NCBI RefSeq assembly: GCF_905147365.1
Contig: NC_056408.1
Coordinates: forward strand, 10,974,001-11,038,000
Origin: Aricia agestis
Lineage: Eukaryota > Arthropoda > Insecta > Lepidoptera > Lycaenidae
DNA: 64,000 bases
Reading direction: 5' to 3'
Shown here one piece after another: positions 23,571 through 35,220 of this stretch. Both the position numbers and the translations under genes were made by a program. The notes below the pieces were generated by a model. The model was not told the DNA's origin. It did no database searches and saw only the letters and a program-made list of their open reading frames with translations. Every line of letters starts with the position of its first letter. Position 1 is the stretch's first letter.

Positions 23571-23880
23571 TATGATCGAAGGATTTCGTTTATTTCGCAC
23601 AAGCAGACCGGGGTGGGGTGTTATAAAATGTAACCTAGGTTTCAGCTTCGAACAAAAGGAACATTTGATACATAACAAAGTCCATACCCTGATGTCGTTG
23701 ACATCAAAGTTCAAACAATTAAAAATAAAATACAAGCTAGGTATATAACCCGGGTATGGAGGCGCGCCGGGCGGCGTGTCACCCAGCGGGGTTCCGTCGG
23801 TTAAATTGAAAAACAATCTCCCACCATTTTCGCTCGCCGAACGTAATAAATCTATGTACAAAAATTCTACACGTTATTTA
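23571..23880. other. GC-rich patch of unknown nature
   Basis: A GC-rich core (23745-23840) includes GGAGGCGCGCCGGGCGGCG. The minus strand is open for about 100 codons with TDGTPLGDTPPGAPPYPGY. I recognise no family and see no convincing splice sites. It could be a coding exon, a regulatory island or a repeat fragment. Confidence 0.2.
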
Positions 23881-24084
23881 TGAAATCTATTCGGATAGTG
23901 ATGGTTAATAATGATGGAGAATTAATAACTGATTAATATGGGTCCGTCTAGTCGAGACCTCTCTGACATTTAGAGGTTAGGTTAGGTGTGATTTCCATGG
24001 AAGTTTAATCAATTTTCAAGCAATAAATCTATCACTATCTTAGCGAAAGTGTTTGCCTGTTACCTCTTTACGCTTAAGCCGGTA

Positions 24085-24210
24085 AATAGAATTAAATATT
24101 TGGTACGAGCGACCCGCCCCGGCTTCGCACGGGTATTCAGCCTGCGTTTGCAATGTAAGCGGGTAAAAAATTTAATTATTTACGACATCACATTAGAAAC
24201 CCCAAAAATA
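24085..24210 (+). repeat. Dispersed retroelement tail fragment (GGCTTCGCACGGGTA type)
   Basis: GACCCGCCCCGGCTTCGCAC followed by GGGTATTCAGCCTGCG is a common insect non-LTR tail motif. It directly precedes the 3' end of the jockey-like LINE. Confidence 0.45.
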
Positions 24211-24251
24211 ACAGTATTTCTCCACTATTTAATTTTATTTTTTATTTTTAT

Positions 24252-25858
24252 TAAATGAGGGGGCAAACGAGCAAATGGGTCACCTGATGGTAAGCAACTA
24301 CCGTCGCCCATGGACACTCGCAACATCAGAAGGGCTACAGGTGCGTTGCCGGCCTTTTAAGAGGGAATACGCTCTTTTCTTGAAGGTTTGCAGGTCGTAT
24401 AGGTCCGGAAATACTGCTGGTGACAGTTCGTTCCAGAGTTTTACAGTGCGCGGCAGAAAGTTACGCGAAAAACGCACTGTGGAAGACTGCCACTCATCAA
24501 GGTGATGAGGATGGTATGTTTTTCGCGTGGGACGATAGCGAAAAGTTGCAGGTGGTATGATTCCGAACAATTCCTCAGAGCACTCCCCGTGATACAACCG
24601 ATAGAGGATGCAGAGTGAAGCTACATCTCGGCGTAATTCCAGGGGGTCCAAGCTGTTTGAAACACTATGGCAGTCAACGATTCGAGCGGCCCTTCGTTGG
24701 ATACGATCCAGAGGGAGCAGTTGGTATTTTGGCGCCCCTGCCCAGAGATGAGAAAAATATTCCATATGAGGCCGAACCTGCGCCTTGTAGAGTTGTAGGC
24801 GTTGGTCCTGACTGAAGTACTGTCTCGCTCTGTTAAGAACACAAAGCTTCTTCGAGGCTAATTTGGCCTTACCCTCTAGATGATATCGGAACTGGACTTC
24901 GCTCCATATGTTGACGCCAAGTATCTCAATGCTAGGGGAGATGGTTAAAGATGTGCCCTTGAAACGAGGATATACGACCATTGGTGACTTTTTAGTGGTG
25001 AACGCGCAGACTTGTGTCTTGGCGGGGTTGAATTGGACCAAGTTACGTCTATCCCATTCAAAGACCTTCTCCAATGAATTCTCCACCTTAGACACAAGTT
25101 CGTTTCGACTCTCAGTGACATTTTGCCGAGAAATATTAGGGGAGCCGGTATATACAGCATCACCTGTACTATCATCCGCATAGCAATGAATGCCATTGGT
25201 TTGTAACATGTCATTGATATGCAGTATGAATAGAGTAGGCGATAGCACGCAGCCCTGAGGGACACCAGCATCAACAGACTGAGTTTCCGAGCATTCGCCG
25301 TCAACTACGACCTTTATGCTTCCGTTTGCTAAGAAACTAGTGACCCACTTACATAATTTCTCGGGCAGCCCGTATGATGGAAGCTTTTATAGCAGCGCTT
25401 TATGCCAAACCCGATCAAAGGCCTTCGCAATGTCCAAACTAACAGCCAATGCCTCTCCCTTCGACTCAATTGCCTGAGCCCAACGATGAGTCAGGTATGC
25501 CAAGAGATCACCAGCCGAGCGACCTTTACGGAACCCGTATTGTTTGTCGCTTAGTAATCCCTGGCCGTCCAAGTATCGAAGAAGCTAGCTATTGATAATG
25601 GATTCCATTATCTTCGAAAAGAGAGAGGTTATAGCGATTGGTCTGTAGTTGGAAGGATTTGAGCGATCACCTTTTTTGGGGATCGGGTGCACCAAGGCTG
25701 TCTTCTAGGAAGCCGGGACGATGCCAGTGGAATAGGAGAACCGAAAAAGACGCGTCAAGACCGGAGCCAACTCTGGAGCACACTTTTTCAACACGATAGG
25801 CGGGATTCCGTCAGGCCCACTTGACTTTTGGATATCAAGAGAACGGAGGGATGTTATT
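24252..25858 (-). pseudogene. Jockey-like LINE, 5'-truncated reverse-transcriptase copy
   Basis: Non-LTR retrotransposons copy their RNA at the target site with this reverse transcriptase. On the minus strand the protein shows SGPDGIPPIVLK (near 25820), NYRPIAITSLFSKIMES (near 25640), QYGFRKGRSAGDLLAYLTH, the motif A aspartate in SLDIAKAFDRVW, GVPQGCVLSPTLF, and the catalytic YADD (near 25185). A long C-terminal frame runs to 24298. It then enters a 3' tail ending in A-rich sequence at 24252. Three in-frame stops (25705-25707 TAG, 25585-25587 TAG, 25387-25389 TAA) and loss of the endonuclease half show it is inactive. The 3' tail (GGCCGGCAACGCACC...GGTGACCC) is shared with SINE family S, which marks this LINE family as its likely partner. 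Confidence 0.9.
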
Positions 25859-26110
25859 ATACTTATAAACCTTCCTCGTTAATCACTCTATCTATTAAAG
25901 AAAACCGCATCCAAATCCGTTGCGTAGTTTGAAAATCTTTCAAACTACGCAAGGGAACAAAGGGACATGAGTGAAAAAAGCGACTTTGTTTTATACTATG
26001 TAGTGATAAAGAAACTTTTAATCCTGAAAAAGGACAATGATAAAATGTAGAGAGAAATTCGCACGGGAACTCTTTATCCCGTGCGAATTTCTGTGCGAAA
26101 GATTTTGCGA
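25859..26110 (-). repeat. Dispersed repeat with two short perfect hairpins
   Basis: CGCATCCAAATCCGTTGCG and GCGACTTTGTTTTATACTA are features of a common lepidopteran retroelement tail. GCGTAGTTTGAAA pairs with TTTCAAACTACGC around ATC (25922-25950). GAAATTCGCACGGGA pairs with its exact complement across 8 nt at 26054-26091. Confidence 0.55.
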
Positions 26111-26117
26111 GTAACAT

Positions 26118-26817
26118 GCTAGACTCTTGTGTATGAAAGCCTGCCTGCTTGTGACTTTATGGCAATTGGCGTGTATTTTCTAGGCTGTTATAATTACAAA
26201 AAATATTAGAAAATGTTTGAAAAGAAAAATTTTAACAGAAGACAGAAATAAAACATTTTTTTTAGTAGACGTATAGTCGTATAACTAAAATTATAAATAA
26301 GTAGTGAACAATTTGTTTACATAAAACATTTCTATGACACAGAAAAATATTGGGCCATAAATCAAAAATATTTTCAGTTTTTCGGGCATTGTAGAGTTGT
26401 ATTGTGGTATTAATTGCATTAATTATTCCCACTGACAGCTATTACATTTTTGTGCGCGACTTTTCATTCCGAAACACGACTGTACTAGGACATTCTACGG
26501 TAAGTATATTTTATGTAAATAAAGCAAGATGGCAGTATTTTCGTGTGCAACTTTCACAGTGCAAAGATAATTTTGTAAATAATATAGGTTAGTTGTCTAT
26601 GTGTCCAAAACAGCAACAACTAAAATGTATGAAACTTTCTCATGCTATAAGGCCTACCTTAACCAACCCTACCTACCTAGGCCTACCTACTTAACTTATT
26701 ATTATTTGTTTAGCACCTATTATACTACTTCTAAGTATTATTTATAAGTTTAGGTTCAAATTGATCCTGCAACGTTGTTTTGCCATATTATACGGTGGGG
26801 AAATGTGCTTGAGACCA
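26118..26817. other. Intergenic AT-rich DNA
   Basis: Nothing supported beyond short chance frames. Confidence 0.4.
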
Positions 26818-27059
26818 GCCTGCCTAGCATACGCCAACGAGATATCTCACTCTCGAGATAATTAAAAACTACTCATCTCATAATGTCAAAATCTCGATAT
26901 TGTCTCGACAAAACTCTATAAAAATGTGTTATTTCGATGATAGATCTACGCGAGAAAAAATGTTTGTCATGCTAGAGTCAATAGAGATGAAGAGACAAAC
27001 CATCAAACATTGAGAAAACATGTAGAGTGAGATATCTGGTTGGCGTATGCTAGGCAGGC
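26818..27059. mobile_element. MITE with 36-bp terminal inverted repeats
   Basis: GCCTGCCTAGCATACGCCAA...CTCACTCT at the left is the complement of AGAGTGAGATATCTGG...GTATGCTAGGCAGGC at the right, with one mismatch in 36. The 170-bp interior is rich in TCTCGA/GAGACA words and noncoding. The high arm identity implies recent activity or hairpin gene conversion. Confidence 0.8.
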
Positions 27060-27354
27060 ATGTTATAATGTTCAGACATCGTCATATTATATACGTTGTT
27101 ATTATTTCACGCCGATCACAAAAGCGTTAAGCACGATTTTGGACTGTGCACATCCACTTAGTGCATGTTAGTCGATTATTATTTATTATTATAAGAACCA
27201 TAAGATAAGCACGCAAAGTATCAACGCCATCCGTCCACCCGTATCGCAGGAGTTTGGCAACACATGCCGTGACGGGGATTTAATTCAGATTCTTCCACCT
27301 GAGAAAGTAAAATAATATTATTATGAAGTATTTATTACTTATAGTATTTTTTTT

Positions 27355-27442
27355 GGCCATTGAAAGCGTAGTTGCACAACTCCTACGTTTCCGCATTTTT
27401 CGTAAAAAGGGTTCCAAAGTTTTTCGTTCGCGTATTAATATA
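27355..27442 (-). repeat. Family D head fragment, inverted
   Basis: On the minus strand it reads TATTAATACGCGAACGAAAA then CCCTTTTTACGAAAAATG, the start of family D. It stops after about 85 bp. Confidence 0.6.
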
Positions 27443-28340
27443 TAGATTCTACGAGGTTTTCACCATTTCAATGAAAGTTTGATACATGACGTATTTAAAT
27501 TGAGATTTATTTTAGTGCAATTTTCAACATGCCTGGAATATCATGGTTTTATTTTCCTGCAGAAATTCATTACTCTTCCAATGACACATGCGACCTTAAG
27601 TAATGAAGTCATACAAACGCCATCGCCATAATGAATAAACGCTTTTAAAAACTAATCGATCTTCATAAGATCGTTTTTACAATGTGTTTTTACTTAGCTA
27701 ATGATATTGTGCGATGGTTCCTGCATTATCTAAAAAATGTGAGTTTGGTGTAAATTTCCTTGTACAATACTTATACATTGTACAATTTTCAATGACTCTA
27801 TATTCGTATTTAGTATACGACAAAGTCTATCAGTTTGGCTATCTATTCCTAAGCTTAGATTTATCCTACTATAATGTACACTTTTTAAATATTGTTGCTG
27901 TGTGTGAAGAGGGTAATAGAGCAGGTAAACAAGGAAATTTTTTATCCCAGAAATATTTACGATGATACGTTATGCCATATTCTCAAAATCGTCCTTATTT
28001 CAAATTCTTAAAAAAGTCCAGCCGTTTCAGCAGCAACTATCGCTACACGAATTATCTTGAATAGATTTTCCAAACCACAAGATAGTTTGCAACTTGTATC
28101 ATGGTTGGACCATACGGCTAAATTAATCAATCGTCAGTAGACTTGATTTATTTCATTAAGCTCATAGCCGTGTAAAATATTAATGGATGCGAAACCGTTT
28201 AACACGATCTATAAACAAAAGCTGAACAATCGTGAGGCACCAAGCTGCTTCGATATACCTCGTGCAGAATCGTGCGCATGTTGTTATTGATTTATTGTCT
28301 GTCGATACTGTGGGTGGGGTAAATGATTGAATTAGTTTGA
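27443..28340. other. Intergenic DNA, ATTAATCA-containing patch
   Basis: No gene is supported. 28060-28330 is more balanced in composition and carries ATTAATCAATCG near 28124, a Hox/Exd-like core. Confidence 0.3.
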
Positions 28341-28344
28341 ATTG

Positions 28345-28430
28345 TGCAAGCTACAGTCAAAAGGCATGACATGTTTTCCATGTTCACGTCATCTGTATTT
28401 TAGTGTACCTATAATGTAGCCAAGGACTCA
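28345..28430 (+). repeat. Short duplicated segment, left copy
   Basis: TTGTGCAAGC...GGCATGACATGTTTTCCATG...TTCACGTCATCTGTATTTT recurs at 28716-28770 and continues at 29050-29100. There it is split by a MITE. Confidence 0.55.
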
Positions 28431-28520
28431 AAAGCCTACTCAATAGTCATCCTATGCACTTTGGTACAGTAGCAGTCGTGAATTATCATAGAGCTCTCGT
28501 AACTTATATTCAAATTTGAT

Positions 28521-28705
28521 GAGGCCAAAGTTCGTTTATTGCGGGGGAATAGTAATTCTTTTTTCCGGATAAAATGTATCCTATGTCTCTTCCCGGGACT
28601 CAAAGTATCCCCATACCAAATTTAAACCAAATTTAGTTCAGCAGTTTGGAAATGAAAAGGCTATAGACAGACACACAAACACACTTTCGCATTTATAATA
28701 CCCTA
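28521..28705 (+). repeat. Dispersed retroelement tail (GATGACGCCCGC type), diverged
   Basis: CCGGATAAAATGTATCCTAT, CCCGGGACTCAAAGTATCCC and CACTTTCGCATTTATAATA are in the family order. Confidence 0.6.
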
Positions 28706-28770
28706 CTAGTTTGGATTGTGCAAGCAATAGTCAACCTAGTCATGACATGTTTAATGTTTACGTCATCTAT

Positions 28771-29049
28771 ACAGGGTGTAACAAAACTAAGTCAGAATAC
28801 TTTAGGGTGTGTATTTATACACACCCTGATGTTCCTTGTTGCGAGTTCACTGTGAAAGTAGCAGCGCTGAAAGACCAAGTTTATTTTTTTTGTGATTTGT
28901 ATGGGCAAGCGCTCCTGCCGTCACGAGTTTTCCCATACAAAAGTGAAAAAAAATTTGCTCTTTCAGCGTTGCTACTTTTCTAGTGAACTCTATACACGGA
29001 ACCCATACACACCCTAAAGTATTATCACTTAGTTTTGTTACACCTTGTA
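28771..29049. mobile_element. MITE with ACAGGGTGTAACAAAACTAAGT ends
   Basis: The left end ACAGGGTGTAACAAAACTAA is complemented by TTAGTTTTGTTACACCTTGT at the right. The pairing continues through ACTTTAGGGTGTGTAT. Inside, CGCTGAAAGA and TCTTTCAGCG are also inverted. The 90-codon frame across it is not a gene. It has split the segment duplicated from 28345. Confidence 0.75.
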
Positions 29050-29239
29050 TTTTCTGTAGAGGTCTTACTGTACCTATGATGTACCATGTAGTACTTAAGG
29101 ATTAACGTGGTCTGGAGTCTCATAACTCTATAGTGGTATCATAATTATGTACAGCTGTCTCAGATATTCATTCATAAATAGATGGCGAACCTACGTTATT
29201 CGGTAGAGCTATGTTAAGCCCCGAAAAATAACGTAATGG

Positions 29240-29405
29240 CCGGTTTACATCATTCCAAATCCAGCACTGGATTACTATTGGAATGGACTGGAATGGAAAC
29301 TGGGCAACTAGAATACATATATTTGCAAAAAATAAGCACTTGATTTGAATGAATTGGAATAATTTAAACGGTCATATGTCAATCTGCTGTGAATCAATTC
29401 CTCTA
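29240..29405. repeat. Degenerate foldback related to 7081-7250
   Basis: GGCCGGTTTACATCATTCCA at the left and GGAATAATTTAAACGGTC at the right are roughly inverted. CCAGCACTGGATT is shared in kind with the element next to mir-10. Confidence 0.35.
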
Positions 29406-29551
29406 TGGTATATAGGTAACTTTTTTTTTACGGGCAAATGACTCACCAGTCACCACTGCAACTCCTCTGTCGTCACTCGCCAGGATCAACAGTAGTAAGT
29501 TATTAGTAACTAGCAACTGCGAAGCCTTGGGCTGATGTTCCTAAATCATAA

Positions 29552-30035
29552 TATTAATACGTGAATGAAAAACTTTGTAACCCTTTTTACGAAAAATGGG
29601 GAAACGTAGGTGCATGAAATTTTGCACAGTTATAGTTTATATGGTGAAGGAGTGCATCGAACTAATATTATTTGGAAATTATGCTTTTATCATACATTTT
29701 TTAACAAATAAAACATTACACACACTACAACACACACACATGAGAAATGACAGATTTTTGAGTGACAAGCCTATACATACGAATTATACTCTTTTATTTA
29801 TGGTTGAAGTCTGTTGACAACAAGTTGACAAATTGAAAATGGATTATAGTTTTTTTTATTGAATCTAAGATACTATTAGACAATGCTTGCTCGGCCAGTC
29901 TGAGATCAGCTAAGTCCCAGAGACAAGAGTTGAAAAAAAATATGAAAAAGTCAATATTTTTTACAAAATATAGGTAGTAGTCCTAATGTCGTTGAAACTA
30001 AGGTCGAATTTCGACCATTGGACGATCTCTAGTTA
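29552..30035 (+). repeat. Dispersed repeat family D, copy 2
   Basis: A near-identical copy of 16893-17395, with the same start (TATTAATACGTGAATGAAAA) and end (GGACGATCTCTAGTT). The copies differ by scattered substitutions and a few short indels. Confidence 0.75.
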
Positions 30036-30499
30036 TTTTAAATAAAGGAATACCTACTCAATTACTATTTGTGAATTCAACTTCTGAAAATTGGTTCATT
30101 CTAAAATTGTTTGCATTTTGTTTTTAGTGTAATAAACTACGTAATACGATGAAAGTAAATCAAAGGTTTATTATTATGTTCGTTTATTAATATTTTTTCT
30201 TAATAATCTTTATAATATTAGGTTGATTAAAAATTATTATCAATTTAGTACGCATAATTTTCGTAAATTGCAATAATGTCTCCGTTAGAACAGCAATTAC
30301 CATCCTCCATATATAAATTAGCTTTTTATCGAACATCGGCAAAAACTTACATCTTGAAGCGCTATAATAGAGTCGTTTAAGTTTTCTTTAGTCTGTTATT
30401 ATTGAAATAATGATAACAATATTATTTTCTAATACCAGCTCGCGACATTTAGTAATTGAAAGAAAATATTTTAATTGAGTCATTCATTTTTCTATTTCA

Positions 30500-30560
30500 G
30501 AGATAGCACTTCATCTAGTTCCATACCTTTATTCAGTGCTGGTCGAAATGCTATCTCTGT
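30500..30560. repeat. Short inverted repeat
   Basis: CAGAGATAGCA and TGCTATCTCTG are exact complements about 40 nt apart. Nothing else is recognised nearby. Confidence 0.4.
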
Positions 30561-30689
30561 TTGACTCAATTATACTAATAAGATCTACATACAAATATTA
30601 ACTGCTCAAAACATGCTTTCCAATAAGCATGCTTACTAAAACATGGTTCTTGACCAGGGATTCTAGCTGTGGTAATATCGGAACAGAAA

Positions 30690-30925
30690 TATCGTCTATG
30701 GGATTGGGTTGGCCACGTTTGCCGTATGTATCCTCTGAGCAAAGATATCGACAGCGTAGGTACGTAAAGATGGAAGACGCAACCGTAACGGCCTAAAAAA
30801 GATGATGCGATGAGCTGGAGGCGTACTAGCCGGGCTGGTCAACAGTGGCGCTTAAGCGAAATAAGTAGAAAACGCTGAGAGAGGCCTTTGGTCGGCAGTG
30901 GGATAGTATAGGGATAGGCTAACAA
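30690..30925 (+). pseudogene. Decayed LINE reverse-transcriptase 3' end
   Basis: The plus-strand translation gives WDWVGHVCRM, RPKKDDAMSWRRTSRAGQQW and RKR-x-ERPLVGS. This recalls the 'W-W-x-GHV-x-R...GRPKxRWDDDL...W...A.DR..WR.L.EAF' end found in many non-LTR elements. Several in-frame stops show it is long dead. The family is not assignable. Confidence 0.5.
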
Positions 30926-31676
30926 AAAATCGTCTGATACATTACTGACCAGCCCGTTTACCTCAACATTTTGGGTTTTAGGCTATACTTTTAAAAACAT
31001 GTCAAATCTGCTAAGCATCCCACCGCTGAAACTGTTGAAATAGAAAAATGATCTTATTACCCCTAATATTACAACACATATTTATATAATTACGTATTTG
31101 AAGGTTGTACTTTTAAAAACATGCCGAGTCCAATCCCAAGTCCTAGTCCAAAGATCCTGGCGCTGGAACTGTCACAACAGAAATGTCATCCGATCAGCTT
31201 AATACCCATTCAAATGGCCGTGTCCACTCGAAAAAATGAATGGGTTGGGTGTTTACAAACATCTTAACCTAGGCTAATGATGAACGAGGCGTGCGGTAAT
31301 CAGCGGCTGTTGACCCCGTAATGACTGCCCGATGACGCTGCATGTAAGCACGTGCTAACCCAACTTAACGGGTTTTTTCGGGGACAGATGTGGTATAATC
31401 GAAATTCGGAATCGAAGTTTTTAGAGGTCAATGAAATTGAATTTCAGGCAATTCTGAAATTACATAGTAATTGTTTAACGTTCAGAATTCTCAATTTCGG
31501 ACACTTGTGATAGGCAAAATTCAGCATTCTGCGATAGACGCAGAGTTTGAAATTTGCAAGAAACCGTTAGCTGAACAAAATTTTATTTTAACAAAAAATA
31601 TGCTGGATTTGAATGTGAAAGAATTGTAGTAGTACATACAGCCCAGTTACGAATATAGCTGTGATTATCTTTGTAA

Positions 31677-32003
31677 TTGGCAGCATGCCTATTCATTGCG
31701 TCAATTATGCTCAAATGCCTCGCCAATCAGAGCCAATTAAAACCTTACTCTGAGAAGCGGCTATCTGCAGCAAAAAACGCTATCTCTCGGAACTCATATT
31801 CCAATTATTATGAAACAGAGACAAAGAGCTTATGTTTCTTATATCAACCATCATGTGAACCAATGAAAGATATCTTTTTTTGTGGGACCTGCGGGGCTAA
31901 AATGGTTGCTTTGGAGAATCATATTTTGAATCATAATATGCTTAATTTTTTAAATCGCAAAATGCAAGTCTGCTTGCAATTCATGTCTAGTAATTTGTAC
32001 TAA
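31677..32003 (+). other. Unrecognised 108-codon open frame
   Basis: The frame includes CGTCGAKM (two cysteines two residues apart) and ends CLQFMSSNLY. No family was recognised. Composition is like its surroundings and no splice or promoter context is evident. It may be a chance frame or a decayed element. Confidence 0.15.
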
Positions 32004-32667
32004 TTTGACATTAGTCAGTTTGACAGTTTTGACAATTCATTTGCTGAATTGATTGAGAGGAATTGCTAAATGTAACCATTTTAACCCCGCCGAAGCTTAA
32101 GTAATAAGCTGTTATAATTATTGTATGATTTGTTGTACTGAGATGGCAGTGGATCTCTAGTCTGATAAATATCTTTACTCAGTTTCAATTAATTTGACGT
32201 AAAAGTTAAAAAAAACATTCAAACTCCAAAGTACGTATGTTAACCTGTACGTAGTACAAATTGGTTGCATTATAGCCGCTAATAATAATAATAATAAACT
32301 GAGGTTGTATTACATAATTACCTATAAGTTACAATTGAAGCGGAGGTTATGACAGGTAAAGGTTATACTCAACTAAGTTGGTTTTAATCAGCTGTCAATA
32401 AAACAGTAGCCCTTGGCACTGCATGTGTAATGACTAACATACATTCGTTTCCTCATTACGTGCTGTCGGATTTCAGCTCCATCTCGCACCAACATTGAGA
32501 CGTCAGTTCAATGAAGACAAATAATTTTTAGCGTGACTTTCATAAGGAAAGTTCTAAATTGAATAAGTGCATATCAGGGCTCACTAAATGTTCAGTTATT
32601 GTATTTAGCTAATATTATGTTATTTTTGTAAAGTTGTTCCTAAACTTCTTTAACTTATTGTCATATA

Positions 32668-33300
32668 GCTCAGCAATAGATAATCCTGTAGTTGAAAACA
32701 ACAGATTAAAGAAACTGTATTTCTATTTTCTACATCGACCGGAGAAATACCACGTTCTCACAGAAAACCGGCGTGAAACAGCGCTTGCACTGTGTTTCGC
32801 TGAGTGAGTGAGTTTACCGGAGGCCCAATCCCCTATCCTATTCCCTTCCCTTCCCTTCCCTACCCTCCCATATTACCCTATTCCCTCTTAAAAGGCCGGC
32901 AACGCACTTGCAGCCCTTCTGATGCTGCGAGTGTCCATGGGCGACGGAAGTTGCTTTCCATCAGGTGACCCGTTTGTTCGTTTGCCCCCTTATTTCATAA
33001 AAAATAAAAGTTATTGGATAAAATATAATAAGTAACTAGCTGTCCCGGTGAACTTCGTGTCACTTTAAAACCTTCCCTGGACTTCTACGAATATTTTCAG
33101 ACTAAAATCAGCCCAATCCGTCCAGCCATTTTCGAGTTTTAGCGCGACTAACACATTTGAAAATCCATTTTTATATATATAGATATGTTCACGTTGTCTG
33201 TCTGTTGTTTTCAACTACAGGATTATCTATTGCTGAGAATAGATAATCATGTAGTTGAAAACAACAGATTGAAGAAACTGTATTTCTATTTTCTACATCT
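32668..33300. mobile_element. SINE S plus retroelement tail inserted in a duplicated host segment
   Basis: 32735-33004 is a 5'-truncated SINE S copy (plus). 33034-33180 is a CTAGCTGTCCCGGTG tail. The host sequence at 32678-32734 (AGATAATCCTGTAGTTG...TTTCTATTTTCTACAT) recurs at 33241-33296 beyond the insert. Between them, 33202-33231 and 33238-33267 form a 30-bp hairpin (29 matches, 6-nt loop) from the same host segment. Confidence 0.75.
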
Positions 33301-33995
33301 GTATGAAATAATAAAGTAATATTGTGTAAAAGTATGGATGTCATTTTATAAATACGAAGTATGTCTGTCTGTTTGTTTTTCTGTTAGCTTTGCATGCTTC
33401 AATCGCTGAACCGACTTGGGTGCTACCACAGAATATATAATTTGTACCTTACGGGTGCTACCTTGGTTAAAGGGTAAAGTTCCCGAGCGATAAACTAATT
33501 CATGACTCTATTTTGAACAATATATAAACTGCGATGTGTTACATAAAATATGAAGCTAAAACTTCTGTTTCCACCTTTCAGTATCGTGAATTACATTTCC
33601 TGAGCTCCGAAGACAATGGCTGCGCGTTTAAGTTATTGCCTCAAATTGATACGTCAGTCTTCATAACGCTACCCTCCTAAAAGCCAGGAGTTGCGAGTGA
33701 GTGTGAGAGAAAATGTTTCTTTATTATAGATGTTTACCGCGACTCCGTACGCGCAAAAGAAAACTGCGTCATTTTTGTGCAATAAAAATCAGCCTATGTC
33801 CTTTACCCGGACTTCTTTTTTTTCTTTCCCGTGACTGTATTAAAATTCCTCTAGTGTAAAATTATGCAAGTACTATAGAAAATCAAAACTAGCTTTAAAA
33901 ACTAGGTATATTAATAAATAAAAATTAGGAGCTGTTACGTATTTCCAAAATAAATTCTGCAGTTTTTTCTACAATCGATACTTCCATACTAATCC

Positions 33996-34175
33996 ATACT
34001 AATATTATAAATGCGAAAGTGTATCTGTCTGTCTGTCTGTCTGTCTGTCTGAAGAGGTAACAACCTCTTCACGCCCAAACCGCTGAACAAAGGACATAGG
34101 ATACTTTTTGTCCCAGAAAAATGCACGGTAAAAATAAACGAGTTTTGGCGCAACGGAGTTGCGGGCGTCATCTAG
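33996..34175 (-). repeat. Dispersed retroelement tail (GATGACGCCCGC type), inverted
   Basis: On the minus strand it runs from TAGATGACGCCCGCAACTCC to CTTTCGCATTTATAATATTA. A (CTGT)n tract of about seven units lies at 34024-34050. Confidence 0.65.
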
Positions 34176-34329
34176 TCAAGCATAAAGTTTGAAAAGCTGA
34201 ATATGTACGAACCTGTAGACTGTTTCGTAGCACGAAGCTACGCGATGCTGATACCGATGGACGCGATGGCAGAATATCATTTTTGCTAGAAACAGCAGCG
34301 AAACCAATAGAAACTTAAAGATATTGAAT

Positions 34330-34832
34330 ACGTGAACATATCTATATATATAAAAATGGATTTTCAAATGTGTTAGTCGCGCTAAAACTCGAAAATGGCT
34401 GGACGGATTGGGCTGATTTTAGTCTGAAAATATTCGTAGAAGTCCAGGGAAGGTTTTAAAGTTACACGAAGTTCACCGGGACAACTAGTTACTTATTATA
34501 TTTTATCCAATAACTTTTATTTTTTATTTTTTATGAAATAAGGGGGCAAACGAACAAACGGGTCACCTGATGGAAAGCAACTTCCGTCGCCCATGGACAC
34601 TCGCAGCATCAGAAGGGCTGCAAGTGCGTTGCCGGCCTTTTAAGAGGGAATAGGGTAATATGGGAGGGTAGGGAAGGGAAGGGAAGGGAATAGGATAGGG
34701 GATTGGGCCTCCGGTAAACTCACTCACTCAGCGAAACACAGCGCAAGCGCTGTTTCACGCCGGTTTTCTGTGAGAGCGTGGTATTTCTCCGGTCGAGCCG
34801 GCCCATTCGTGCCGAATCGTGGCTCTCCCATG
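34330..34832 (-). mobile_element. Inverted duplicate of 32735-33194 (SINE S plus retroelement tail)
   Basis: Reading the minus strand from 34832: the SINE S head (GGGAGAGCCACGATTCGGCA), its complete body and tail to about 34519. Then the same TTATTGGATAAAATATAAT spacer and the same CTAGTTGTCCCGGTG tail follow, ending at GTGAACATATC...ACGT (34330). The two unrelated repeats share the junction seen at 33005-33040, so they were copied together. Confidence 0.85.
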
Positions 34833-34835
34833 TAT

Positions 34836-35220
34836 ATATACTGACTATAATTTACGGTAATGATAAATTTATATACACTTTTCCTGCACTTATTCCACTT
34901 TTTTATTAATTTATTTTATTACAATTATGTTTCACACGACCGGTTTCGATAAAATCATCATCAGGTGTGACTATAATTTACCTGAAATATAATTATAATT
35001 CTCCGATAATATTATTCCCAACGCACCCAAACCAACAAAACATGATCAAGTCTTCTCAAGTATCGCTTTAAGACTTAGACAATCATATCACCGTATTTTA
35101 TCAATTTCGTTGGAAAATCTGCATAATCGTAATCCTATTTTCATGGAATACGGTAACCACGATGACTAGCAATAGTCAAATAGGCTCAATCGGATATCAA
35201 GCGGCGCAACTGACATGTAA
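34836..35220. other. Intergenic DNA
   Basis: It includes CACACGACCGGTTTCGATAA with ATCATCATCAGGTGTGA (34932-34971), a small inverted CACAC/GTGTG motif. Otherwise nothing is supported. Confidence 0.35.

Noticed and set aside
24615..25183. Plus-strand frames of 66 and 91 codons
   Set aside because: Antisense shadows of the LINE reverse transcriptase.
28711..28983. 90-codon plus-strand frame with cysteines
   Set aside because: Covers a MITE with terminal inverted repeats; not a gene.
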